Positions 1-7,185 of a stretch of DNA of 7,497 nucleotides are shown here, piece by piece (the stretch's first letter is position 1; every line of letters starts with the position of its first letter). The notes below the pieces were generated by a model, which searched no databases, was not told where the DNA came from, and saw nothing but the letters and a program-made list of their open reading frames with translations. The stretch is from Kiritimatiellia bacterium (GTDB lineage Bacteria; Verrucomicrobiota; Kiritimatiellia; RFP12; UBA1067), in assembly GCA_016302985.1 (NCBI GenBank), contig JAEDMN010000166.1, positions 1-7,497 on the forward strand. Direction: 5' to 3'. Made by a program: the position numbers and the translations under genes.

Positions 1-126
1 CGGAGCCGCGGCGCGGCGGGCGGGGGCCGCGGGCGTCGGGGCGGCCCTGCGCTTCTTGACGGGGCCGCCGAAAACGACGGCGGCCGTGCACAACAGCACG
101 ACCGCCGCGATGAAGGTTCTCTTCAT
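1..126 (-). CDS. Partial small secreted protein, N-terminal 42 residues, function unknown
   Basis: An open frame starts at an ATG at 126 and runs off the low-coordinate end of the window without a stop. The visible protein begins MKRTFIAAVVLLCTAAVVFG: a short basic start, then a hydrophobic stretch at residues 5-19 and small residues near 20-21. This is a typical Sec signal peptide, probably cut by signal peptidase I. The Cys at residue 13 lies inside the hydrophobic core and does not fit a lipobox. After it come basic residues (KKRR, 24-27) and an Ala/Pro/Arg-rich low-complexity linker (28-42), so the mature domain lies outside the window. It sits 31 nt after the tpiA stop and is probably cotranscribed with it. 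The only ribosome-binding-like sequence is a weak AAGG about 12 nt upstream, inside a small hairpin. I do not recognise the family. The gene call is fairly safe; no function can be given. Confidence 0.6.
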   Translation of the reverse strand, partial: MKRTFIAAVVLLCTAAVVFGGPVKKRRAAPTPAAPARRAAAP

Positions 127-137
127 GTAGAGTGGAA

Positions 138-152
138 ACCTTGGAACAAGGT
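138..152 (-). other. Small hairpin in the tpiA / secreted-protein gap
   Basis: The 31-nt gap holds a perfect 6-bp inverted repeat with a 3-nt loop (on the minus strand ACCTTG TTC CAAGGT). Its 3' arm contains AAGG, the only Shine-Dalgarno-like sequence before the ATG at 126. The run after it is only TT, so it is a poor intrinsic terminator. It could mask the ribosome binding site or protect an mRNA end, or it could be chance. The repeat is seen; any role is speculative. Confidence 0.3.
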
Positions 153-157
153 CCGTC

Positions 158-916
<759 letters not shown>

Positions 917-923
917 TTCAGTG

Positions 924-930
924 TCCTTTT
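924..930 (-). promoter_or_regulatory. Ribosome binding site of tpiA
   Basis: AAAAGGA on the minus strand ends 7 nt before the tpiA ATG at 916. It is the clearest Shine-Dalgarno match in the downstream unit, in a gap that is AT-rich compared with its surroundings. It supports strong independent initiation of tpiA. Confidence 0.75.
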
Positions 931-961
931 AGTGGTTGAATTTGAAAATCGACGCGGCGGG

Positions 962-1477
962 TCAGGCCCCCTTCTTCCGGGGCGGGTAGCAGCGGCACGT
1001 GACGCCCGCCGACTTGAACATCGCGCGGACCGTGTCCAGGAACGCCGAGTAGTCGCCGCCGTAGACGACCTCCTTGATGCCGGCGTTGATGATGAGCTTC
1101 GCGCAGGTCAGGCACGGCGAAATCGTGACGTAGATCTTCCCGCCCGAAACGTCCACGCCGTAGCGCGCGGCCTGGCAGATCGCGTTCTGCTCGGCGTGCA
1201 CGCAGAGGCACTCGTCGAGCCCCGTCCCGCTGGGCGCATGGCCCGAGCAGCGCGGGCAGCCGCCGTCGAAGCAGTTCCTCACGCCGCGCGGCGTGCCGTT
1301 GTAGCCCGTCGAGAGGAGGTGGTTCTCCTTCACGATCACCGCGGCGACCTGGCGGCGCGAGCAGTTGGAGCGCTTCGCCACGACCTGGGCGATCTCCATG
1401 AAATACGCATCCCAGCTCGGACGCGGATCCGCCTTCTTCACGCCCGTGCGGGCCTGCTCTGTTTTCTTCGTCGCCAT
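962..1477 (-). CDS. Zinc-dependent dCMP deaminase (ComEB-type deoxycytidylate deaminase)
   Basis: Predicted to deaminate dCMP to dUMP in the cytosol, feeding thymidylate synthesis. The 171-residue protein has the deaminase-superfamily zinc signature: HAEQNAI at 94-100 (His94 ligand, Glu96 proton shuttle) and PCLTC at 121-125 (Cys122 and Cys125 ligands). It also has features of the dCMP-deaminase branch: GYNGTPRG at 58-65, a CPRC pair at 74-77, and GLDECLCVHAE leading into the active site. The frame stays open upstream to a TTG at 1531, but that extension would be read through a strong promoter and across the upstream gene's stop. The ATG at 1477 (MATKKTEQ) is therefore the better start, although its Shine-Dalgarno (AGAGAA, 4 nt away) is weak. 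tpiA follows 45 nt downstream. A general cytidine or tRNA adenosine deaminase is less likely because of the GYNG and Cys-rich segments. Eleven cysteines in 171 residues is high; several belong to the family pattern. Confidence 0.92.
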   Translation of the reverse strand: MATKKTEQARTGVKKADPRPSWDAYFMEIAQVVAKRSNCSRRQVAAVIVKENHLLSTGYNGTPRGVRNCFDGGCPRCSGHAPSGTGLDECLCVHAEQNAICQAARYGVDVSGGKIYVTISPCLTCAKLIINAGIKEVVYGGDYSAFLDTVRAMFKSAGVTCRCYPPRKKGA

Positions 1478-1502
1478 CGGATTCTCTGCAAAAGAGGGCA
1501 GG

Positions 1503-1531
1503 ATTATATCATTTCCCGCCCGCGGGGGCAA
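1503..1531 (-). promoter_or_regulatory. Sigma70-type extended -10 promoter for deaminase-tpiA
   Basis: On the minus strand a perfect TATAAT (1508-1503) is preceded by TGA, giving the extended -10 form TGnTATAAT. A TTGCCC (1531-1526) matches four of six bases of the -35 consensus with an ideal 17-nt spacer. Transcription should start near 1496, leaving about 19 nt before the deaminase ATG at 1477. The TG of the extended -10 is part of the TGA stop codon of the upstream propeller gene, and the -35 lies in that gene's last codons. In so GC-rich a sequence such a match is unlikely by chance. It makes the deaminase-tpiA unit independent of the upstream operon. Confidence 0.75.
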
Positions 1532-2942
1532 CTACGAGACGGCGGAGATCGCGCGGGGATTCACGGACCGGGCCCGCGCTGAATTCCGGCACGTTGTAGG
1601 ACCACATCCGCCGCCGGTGCTCCGCGGGGTCCTCCACCGGCAGCAGGAACGGGCGCGAGAACGCGCCCTTCTCCGGATCGAACGCGGCCAGGTACGGCCG
1701 CGTGTACGCGCCGTCCTCGCGCCGGCTGCTGAAAACCATCCAGCGCCCGTCCCGGGAGAAGCAGTGGTAGCTTTCCGACCGCGGGCTGTTGAGTTCCGTC
1801 AGCGGACGCGCCGCGCCCTTCTCGAGGTCGAGGATCCAGAGGTCCGCCGCCCCGTGCCAGACATGGAAGACGCCGCACGGGCCGACCGTCATGACCAGCC
1901 AGCGCCCGTCCGGCGACACGCGCGGGAACGTCACGCTGAGCCCGGAGGCGGGACCGTCCACCAGGATGCGCGGTTCGGAGAACGTGCGCGCGGCGGGGTC
2001 GAAATCACGCACGACGAGATCGTAGCAGAGATTGGTGAGCGCGGCGAATCCCGGTCCGCCGTCCGCGAAGCGCCCGGCATCGGCCTCCGTGTAGCCCGTG
2101 CGCGCGCGCGCCGTGAAGAGGCGGCGCCCCGCGGGGTCCCAGGCGGGGAAGCACTCGAAGTCGCCATACCGCTCCTCGATGGGGACGACCGCGTCGTCCG
2201 CCAGGGAGTAGAGCAGCAGGTCGCTGCGCTTGTCCGCGACCTCGATCTTGTCCGGACCCGCCTCGTAGAAGACCTGGAACGTCTCGTTCGCCGAGAACGC
2301 GATGAAGTCCCCCGAGGGGTGCCAGGCGGGGTAGACGGCGTTCAGGCCGGACGGCAGGCGGATGCGCCGCTTGAGCCGCCCGTGCCGCGGCGAGACGATC
2401 TGCACGCCGTCGTGGCCGAAACGCGTGTGGAAGAGGTAGGTCCCCGGGTCCGCCGCGTTGTAGGTGTGGCAGTTCACGCACTGGCCGCGGTCGACCTGCA
2501 CGTTCCGGTAGAGCGGACGCTCGGCGAAGCCGGTGAGGTCGCGCTGCCAGATGCCGACGACGCCGAAGTCCGAATACCCGGGGCGGATCAGGCGGTAGGT
2601 CAGGTGGGAGTCCACCGGCGCACGGGAAATCCGGTTCGTCGCGGTCAGTCCGCCCCCGTCCCCAAACGTCAGACGGACTTCGCAGGTCTCGCCCGCGTGG
2701 CGCTCGAGGAACGCGCGCCAGGCCTTCGCCGGCCAGCGGACGCGCGGACCCTCGGCCGCCAGCACGTCCCCGCCCGCGCGCATCTCGGCCCGGACCGCCC
2801 CCCGGGCCCCCTCCACGTCGAAGTTGAGCGGCGCGATGTTCGGCGGGACCTCGATGCCGAAGTACGCGGGGAAGACCTTCGCGGCGAACAGCGAAGGCGC
2901 CAGGATGCAGGCCAGCAGGCAGATCTGGAGCGCGTTCCTCAT
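1509..2942 (-). CDS. Secreted PD40/TolB-like beta-propeller protein with one CxxCH haem motif
   Basis: This 477-residue protein starts with a signal peptide (hydrophobic core at about residues 5-16, likely cut near LFA-A at 20-21), so it should act in the periplasm or outside the cell. Residues 22-150 form an N-terminal region I cannot assign, with an LTYRLIRPGY segment at 114-123. Then comes CVNCH (Cys155, Cys158, His159), the c-type haem attachment motif. From about 200 onward there are repeated PD40/WD40-like blades, each with an aromatic/Pro-x-W-x-P-x-G-x-W-like core: YPAWHPSGDFIAFS (204-217), FPAWDPAGRRLFTA (265-278), FPRVSPDGRWLVMT (339-352) and FSRDGRWMVFSS (395-406). TolB-type propellers usually bind peptides or carbohydrates, but none of these residues fixes a substrate. 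I recall similar TolB-like proteins with an NCHSF-type motif in Bacteroidetes. Its ATG overlaps the stop of the upstream membrane-protein gene (ATGA) and has no Shine-Dalgarno, so it is probably translationally coupled. Propeller and export are well supported; haem attachment is inferred. Confidence 0.85.
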   Translation of the reverse strand: MRNALQICLLACILAPSLFAAKVFPAYFGIEVPPNIAPLNFDVEGARGAVRAEMRAGGDVLAAEGPRVRWPAKAWRAFLERHAGETCEVRLTFGDGGGLTATNRISRAPVDSHLTYRLIRPGYSDFGVVGIWQRDLTGFAERPLYRNVQVDRGQCVNCHTYNAADPGTYLFHTRFGHDGVQIVSPRHGRLKRRIRLPSGLNAVYPAWHPSGDFIAFSANETFQVFYEAGPDKIEVADKRSDLLLYSLADDAVVPIEERYGDFECFPAWDPAGRRLFTARARTGYTEADAGRFADGGPGFAALTNLCYDLVVRDFDPAARTFSEPRILVDGPASGLSVTFPRVSPDGRWLVMTVGPCGVFHVWHGAADLWILDLEKGAARPLTELNSPRSESYHCFSRDGRWMVFSSRREDGAYTRPYLAAFDPEKGAFSRPFLLPVEDPAEHRRRMWSYNVPEFSAGPVRESPRDLRRLVVAPAGGK

Positions 2943-4780
2943 TGGACGAAGACGTCGTAGTAGTAATAGGTGTCACCGTACCGCGCGCGCAGGTCCTCCG
3001 CCCGCGCGCCGGGGGCGTTGAACTCGACGACGAAGCGGTCGAAGCGCGCCACCTCGTCGTCCGTGAACACGCCGTCCCGCAGGGTGTCGACGAGCGCCTT
3101 CCGCCCGTCCTCGGGGAGACGGGCGAGATGGGCGAGCATCCCCTGCTGCCAGACGCGCGGCCAGGGGCCCTCGGGGCACAGCGCGTCCATCACGCCGCGG
3201 CTCCGCGCCAGCGCCTCCACATCCTTCTCCAGCAGGTAGGCGGCGAGCACGAGCCGCGCGATCGCGGGGGGCGGCCGCCCCTTCAGCGACAGCAGGCGGC
3301 CGTAGACGAAGCATTCGAGGTTGTCCCGGCCCAGGTCGAAGAACGGCGGCTGGGGGCGCACCCGGACCAGTTCCCGCCAGAGCGCGTCCGCTTCGGCGAC
3401 CGGCGCGAGGTCCGCGAGCGCGGGGTCGTCCAGGCCCTTGCCGGCCTCGACCGCCGCGAGACGCCGGCGCGCGAAGGCGCCGCGGAACGGGCAGCGCGCG
3501 AGCTGGCGCCAGTCGCGCGCCGCGAGGTCCGGCTCGCCCATCAGGAACGCGGCGTCGCCCATGAGCCGCAGGCAGCCGGGACGCCACCCGCGCGCCGCGA
3601 CGCTTTCCATCGCCACGCAGCGCGCCGGCAGCAGCAGGCCGTAGTGGAAGAGCAGGTCCTGCCCGTCCATCTGCCGCTCCTGCGCCTTCGTCGTGCGGTG
3701 GTGGGACGTGAACGGCCGCGCGAAGAGGCCGGTCTCGAGGCGGCCCGTCCGCCACAGCGCCAGCACGCGGTAGGCGAACTCCATCCGCAGCGGCCGCGGA
3801 TTCCCCTCCCCCGCCGCCAGCGCGTCCGCGAACCGGCGCTCGGCGATGCACCGCTCCATGCGCAGCTGCACGCGGAGGTCGTGATGCGGCAGCCCCAGCA
3901 GGACGAGACCGGACGCGGCGGACAGGACCGCGAGACGGACCGCCGGGGCGAGGCGCGTCCCGAGGCGCGGGATCTCCGGCAGCGCCGGCAGGAGGAACGC
4001 CGCGACGGGCCAGGCCCCGAAGGCCGTCAGCAGCGCGCCGTTCAGCACGGACTGCGAATACCCGAGCGCGAGTCCGGGCGCGAGGTCGTCGTAGACGAAC
4101 GCCGCCGCGGCGAACGGGGCGGCGACCAGCAGCGCGGCCCCGGACAGGACGCCGCCCAGCACCCGGGGGCTGCAGGCCCCGTCCCCGGCCTGCAGGCGGT
4201 CGACCAGCAGCAGCGCGCCGGCGTAGGGCGCGTAGAGGCCGAACGGCACGAACCCCAGCGCGCACAGCGCACAGGCGAGCGGCACCGCGGCGACGTGCCG
4301 GCGGGTCCGGGGCCGCAGCACGGCGACGAGGGCGTAGGCGAGGCCGAGGCCGAGGAGGTTCGTCATCGGGAAGGCGTAGTCCGGCAGGTTCCAGATGCTG
4401 GTTCCGACATGCAGCAGCGACGCGGACAGGAGGAGGAACGGCGCGACCGCGGCGGCGGCGCGGCGGGGGAAGACAAGGAACCAGGACGCCGCCGCGAGCG
4501 CGGCCGGCAGCAGCAGGTACGGCACCCACCAGCACGCGTCGCAGAGGCCCGTCGTCATCAGGAGCGAGGACAACCAGCGCAGCAAGCCGCCGGGGTAGAG
4601 ACCGGGACAGGCCGCCTCGCGGAACCCCGCCCAGTCCGCCAGGCAGAACGTCTGGTCCGCCAGCTTCCAGACAACGGGGCGCAGGCGCAGCACGAGCACC
4701 GCGCAGGCCACCAGCGCGGCCGCCGCGACGCCGCCGGACAGGAGACGGGCGCTAGGCCTGATCTGGACGCGGGCGGACAC
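2939..4780 (-). CDS. Polytopic membrane protein with soluble C-terminal half, DUF6057-like
   Basis: The 613-residue protein has two halves. Residues 1-300 carry about eight hydrophobic segments (roughly 17-33, 62-79, 85-104, 109-125, 138-156, 163-190, 205-229, 245-266 and 281-297; one may not span). Residues 300-613 are soluble and helix-rich, with TPR-like spacing (for example 334-350 and 403-425), and end in YGDTYYYYDVFVQ. An N-terminal membrane block, a helical-repeat half and an aromatic C-terminal tail match the DUF6057 proteins I recall from Bacteroides and relatives; this is memory, not a search. No catalytic motif stands out. The start is GTG at 4780, overlapping the hrpB end by 29 nt and without a Shine-Dalgarno; Val24 is a possible later start but would cut the first span. 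The stop overlaps the propeller-protein start (ATGA), which points to a shared function with that exported partner. A GT-C-like transferase fold is possible but unproven. Confidence 0.8.
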   Translation of the reverse strand: MSARVQIRPSARLLSGGVAAAALVACAVLVLRLRPVVWKLADQTFCLADWAGFREAACPGLYPGGLLRWLSSLLMTTGLCDACWWVPYLLLPAALAAASWFLVFPRRAAAAVAPFLLLSASLLHVGTSIWNLPDYAFPMTNLLGLGLAYALVAVLRPRTRRHVAAVPLACALCALGFVPFGLYAPYAGALLLVDRLQAGDGACSPRVLGGVLSGAALLVAAPFAAAAFVYDDLAPGLALGYSQSVLNGALLTAFGAWPVAAFLLPALPEIPRLGTRLAPAVRLAVLSAASGLVLLGLPHHDLRVQLRMERCIAERRFADALAAGEGNPRPLRMEFAYRVLALWRTGRLETGLFARPFTSHHRTTKAQERQMDGQDLLFHYGLLLPARCVAMESVAARGWRPGCLRLMGDAAFLMGEPDLAARDWRQLARCPFRGAFARRRLAAVEAGKGLDDPALADLAPVAEADALWRELVRVRPQPPFFDLGRDNLECFVYGRLLSLKGRPPPAIARLVLAAYLLEKDVEALARSRGVMDALCPEGPWPRVWQQGMLAHLARLPEDGRKALVDTLRDGVFTDDEVARFDRFVVEFNAPGARAEDLRARYGDTYYYYDVFVQ

Positions 4781-7166
4781 GGCGGGTGGCGACGGCGGTG
4801 GCCGGATCCTCCGGCCAGTAGTGTTTGGGATAGCGGCCGCGCATGTCCTTGCGGACCAGCTCGTAGCTCGACTTCCAGAAGCCCGCGAGGTCCTTCGTCA
4901 CCTGCACCGGGCGCTGGGCGGGCGACAGCAGGTGCATCACGACCGGCACGCGCCCCCCCGCGACCTTCGGCGTCGCCTGCAGGCCGAAGCACTCCTGCAG
5001 GCGCACGGCGACGAATGGCTCGGCCTCCTCGTAGTGGATCGTCATCATCGACCCGCTCGGCACCTCCATCTTCACGGGCGCCAGGCGATCCAGCTCGCGG
5101 CGGTCGTGCCCCGCCTCGCCGAGGGCGAAGTCCAGCACGGCGGCAAGGTCCAGGCGTTCGAGATGCGCCCAGCGGGACATGCCGAGGGTGAAGCCGCCGA
5201 ACCAGTCCTCGAGATGCGCCTCGAGCGCGGCGTCGGAGACGTCGGGCCAGGCGGACGGGCCGTCCGGGCCGAACGTCCGGTGCAGGAAGCAGATGCGGGC
5301 CTGGAGCTGGCGGATTCCGGGCGTCCAGCACGGCAGGTTCGCGGCGCCCTTCTGCCGGACGCCCTCGAAGAGCGCCCGCTGCACGTCGACCTCGTCGGGC
5401 TTCGACTGCCCGCCCTCCTCCAGCACCATCCGCCCGAGGCGGCGCTGGCGCACGGCGCGGACGGAATCCGTCCGGCGGTCCCACTCCGTGACCGTTCCGT
5501 CCGAAATCTGGTCGGCGAAGATCTCCTCGATGGCCGCCTCCGCGATCGGGGCGGCGAGGTGGACCTTGGCGTCACCTCCACGGTCGTCCAGTTCGCACAG
5601 GACGAGGTAGGGTGCGGTCGCGAGGACCTCCGTCCGCTCGAGGAACGCGCCGCGGCCGCAGGTCATCTGGAACGTGCCGTTGCCGCGGTTGCGGGCGACG
5701 CGGTCCGGGAAGGCGTAGGCGAGCACCTCGGGGTCGGGCGTCCGCCCGCCGCGCTCCCAGCCCCAGCGGCGCGCGAGCTCCAGCATGCGCGGCGTCGGGC
5801 GGATGCGGGAGATGTCCGTCTCCCGCGTCCGGGAGCCCTCCTCGAGGACGGCGGCCCAGTAGGCGGAGGCGCGGTCGTGGAGCATCATGTTCGCGAGGCG
5901 GGGATGGGCCGCGAGGCGGGCCATGCGGTGGCCGCGTTCGGTGATGCGGCCGTCCCGGTCGAGCGCGCCGAGCAGGACCAGCAGTTCCTTCGCCCGGGCC
6001 CAGTTCGCGGCCGGAGGCGGCGTGAGCCAGGGCAGTCCGTTCCGCGCGGTCGTGCCCCAGGTCGCGGCCGTCAGCACCGTGGCGGCCAGGTCCGCGTCCA
6101 TGATCTCGGGCTTCATCGCCGGCAGCAGCAGGCGGTCCTGCGCCTCGGTCCAGAGCCGGAGGCAGACGCCCGCGCAGACGCGGCCCGCGCGGCCGCGGCG
6201 CTGTTCCGCGCGGTCGCGCGTCAGGCGCAGCGTCTCGAGGCGGCTCATGCCGGAGCTCGCCGAGAAGCGGCTCACGCGCATCAGGCCCGAGTCGATCACC
6301 GTCGTCACGCCCTCGATCGTCAGGGAGGTTTCGGCGATGCTCGTCGCCAGCACGACCTTGCGGCGGCCGTCGGACGCGGGCAGCGGACGCAGGACGGCGT
6401 CCTGCTCCTCCTTCGGCAGCGCGCCGTAGAGCGGCATCACCGCGCCGCCAAGCCGGTCCGCGCCGTCCGCGCGGAGCTCCTCCGCGCAGCGCCGGATCTC
6501 CCCCTCGCCGGGTAGGAAGCAGAGGATGTCGCCGCCGGGTTCGGCCAGCGCGCGCTTCACGGCGCCGGCCATCTGCACGGCGGCGGGAGCCGTCGACTCG
6601 ACCTGCAGGTAGCGCGTCTCGACGGGGAACATGCGCGCCTCGGCCGTGTGGACGTCGGCGTCGCCGAGATGCGCGGCGATGGATTCGACGTCCAGGGTCG
6701 CGGACATCACCAGCAGGCGCAGGTCGTCACGCAGCGCGCGACGGACGTCGAGCGCCATCGCGAAGCCCAGGTCGCAGGGCAGGGAGCGCTCATGGAATTC
6801 GTCGAAGATCACCAGCCCGACGTCCGAGAGCTCGGGATCGGAGACGAGGCGCTGCGCGAGCAGGCCCTCCGTCACGATTTCGAGGCGCGTGCGGGCGGAG
6901 ACCTTCCGCTCCAGCCGCACCTGGTAGCCGACCGTCCCGCCGACAGGTTCGCCCAGGCGCCGCGCGATGTACGCGGCGCAGCTCCGCGCGGCAAGGCGCC
7001 GCGGCTCGAGCATCAGAATCCTACGCCCCTTCAGGAAGGAGGCGCCCAGCAACGCGGGCGGGACGCAGGTCGTCTTGCCGCTGCCAGGCGGTGCGCGGAG
7101 GACGACGGTGCGGTTCCGCTCAAGGGATTCGCGGATCTGCGGGACGATCGCTTCGACGGGAAACAT
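4752..7166 (-). CDS. hrpB: ATP-dependent RNA helicase HrpB (DEAH-box, superfamily 2)
   Basis: This is a cytosolic DEAH-family NTP-dependent helicase with a poorly defined role in RNA metabolism. It is full length at 804 residues, close to E. coli HrpB (about 809). Motifs in order: Walker A APPGSGKTT (25-33), motif Ia LEPRRLAAR (53-61), motif II DEFH (122-125), motif III SAT (155-157), motif V ATSIAETSLTIEGV (274-287) and motif VI QRRGRAGR (322-329). The HA2-like region follows (WLTPPPAANWARAKELL, about 380-396), then the HrpB-specific C-terminal domain with the hallmarks LLSPAQRPVQVTKDLAGFW (746-764) and RYPKHYWPEDP (778-788). These last motifs separate HrpB from HrpA. DEFH in place of DEAH is normal for HrpB. 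The ATG at 7166 has GGAGGGGG upstream and places motif I at the usual distance. It lies 19 nt after the OmpH stop, and its last codons overlap the start of the membrane-protein gene. Confidence 0.97.
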   Translation of the reverse strand: MFPVEAIVPQIRESLERNRTVVLRAPPGSGKTTCVPPALLGASFLKGRRILMLEPRRLAARSCAAYIARRLGEPVGGTVGYQVRLERKVSARTRLEIVTEGLLAQRLVSDPELSDVGLVIFDEFHERSLPCDLGFAMALDVRRALRDDLRLLVMSATLDVESIAAHLGDADVHTAEARMFPVETRYLQVESTAPAAVQMAGAVKRALAEPGGDILCFLPGEGEIRRCAEELRADGADRLGGAVMPLYGALPKEEQDAVLRPLPASDGRRKVVLATSIAETSLTIEGVTTVIDSGLMRVSRFSASSGMSRLETLRLTRDRAEQRRGRAGRVCAGVCLRLWTEAQDRLLLPAMKPEIMDADLAATVLTAATWGTTARNGLPWLTPPPAANWARAKELLVLLGALDRDGRITERGHRMARLAAHPRLANMMLHDRASAYWAAVLEEGSRTRETDISRIRPTPRMLELARRWGWERGGRTPDPEVLAYAFPDRVARNRGNGTFQMTCGRGAFLERTEVLATAPYLVLCELDDRGGDAKVHLAAPIAEAAIEEIFADQISDGTVTEWDRRTDSVRAVRQRRLGRMVLEEGGQSKPDEVDVQRALFEGVRQKGAANLPCWTPGIRQLQARICFLHRTFGPDGPSAWPDVSDAALEAHLEDWFGGFTLGMSRWAHLERLDLAAVLDFALGEAGHDRRELDRLAPVKMEVPSGSMMTIHYEEAEPFVAVRLQECFGLQATPKVAGGRVPVVMHLLSPAQRPVQVTKDLAGFWKSSYELVRKDMRGRYPKHYWPEDPATAVATRRVRPRPDQA

Positions 7167-7174
7167 GCCCGCAG

Positions 7175-7182
7175 CCCCCTCC
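7175..7182 (-). promoter_or_regulatory. Ribosome binding site of hrpB
   Basis: GGAGGGGG on the minus strand lies in the 19-nt gap between the OmpH stop and the hrpB ATG, ending 8 nt before the start. It fixes 7166 as the hrpB start and shows that hrpB does not depend only on coupling to OmpH. Confidence 0.7.
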
Positions 7183-7185
7183 GGG

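Noticed and set aside
1515..1529. GC-rich palindrome (CCCGCGGG core) at the end of the propeller gene, as a possible terminator
   Set aside because: No T-run follows on the minus strand and the palindrome leaves no loop; the segment is better explained as the promoter spacer and last codons.
1478..1531. N-terminal extension of the deaminase from a TTG at 1531
   Set aside because: It would be translated from sequence containing the -35 and -10 elements and lies outside the transcript predicted to start near 1496; the added residues do not resemble the family.
2099..2112. Alternating CG tract (possible Z-DNA or microsatellite)
   Set aside because: It is short and encodes consecutive Arg/Ala codons (RARAR-type) within the propeller gene; codon bias explains it.
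2973..4535. Minus-strand open frame of 520 codons in another frame of the membrane-protein gene
   Set aside because: The product is almost entirely Arg, Ala, Gly and Pro, while the overlapping frame gives membrane spans and a coherent C-terminal half. The latter is the real gene.
2942..5191. Very long plus-strand open frame (749 codons) opposite the membrane-protein gene
   Set aside because: It is antisense to two well-supported minus-strand genes. Its product is a compositionally biased run of Arg, Gly, Glu and Gln with no domain, as expected when GC-rich third positions keep opposite frames open. No ribosome site or promoter supports it.
4821..6515. Plus-strand open frame of 564 codons opposite hrpB
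   Set aside because: It lies antisense to HrpB motifs that are clearly conserved, and the product is Arg/Ala/Gly/His-rich with no recognisable fold. It is a GC-bias shadow.
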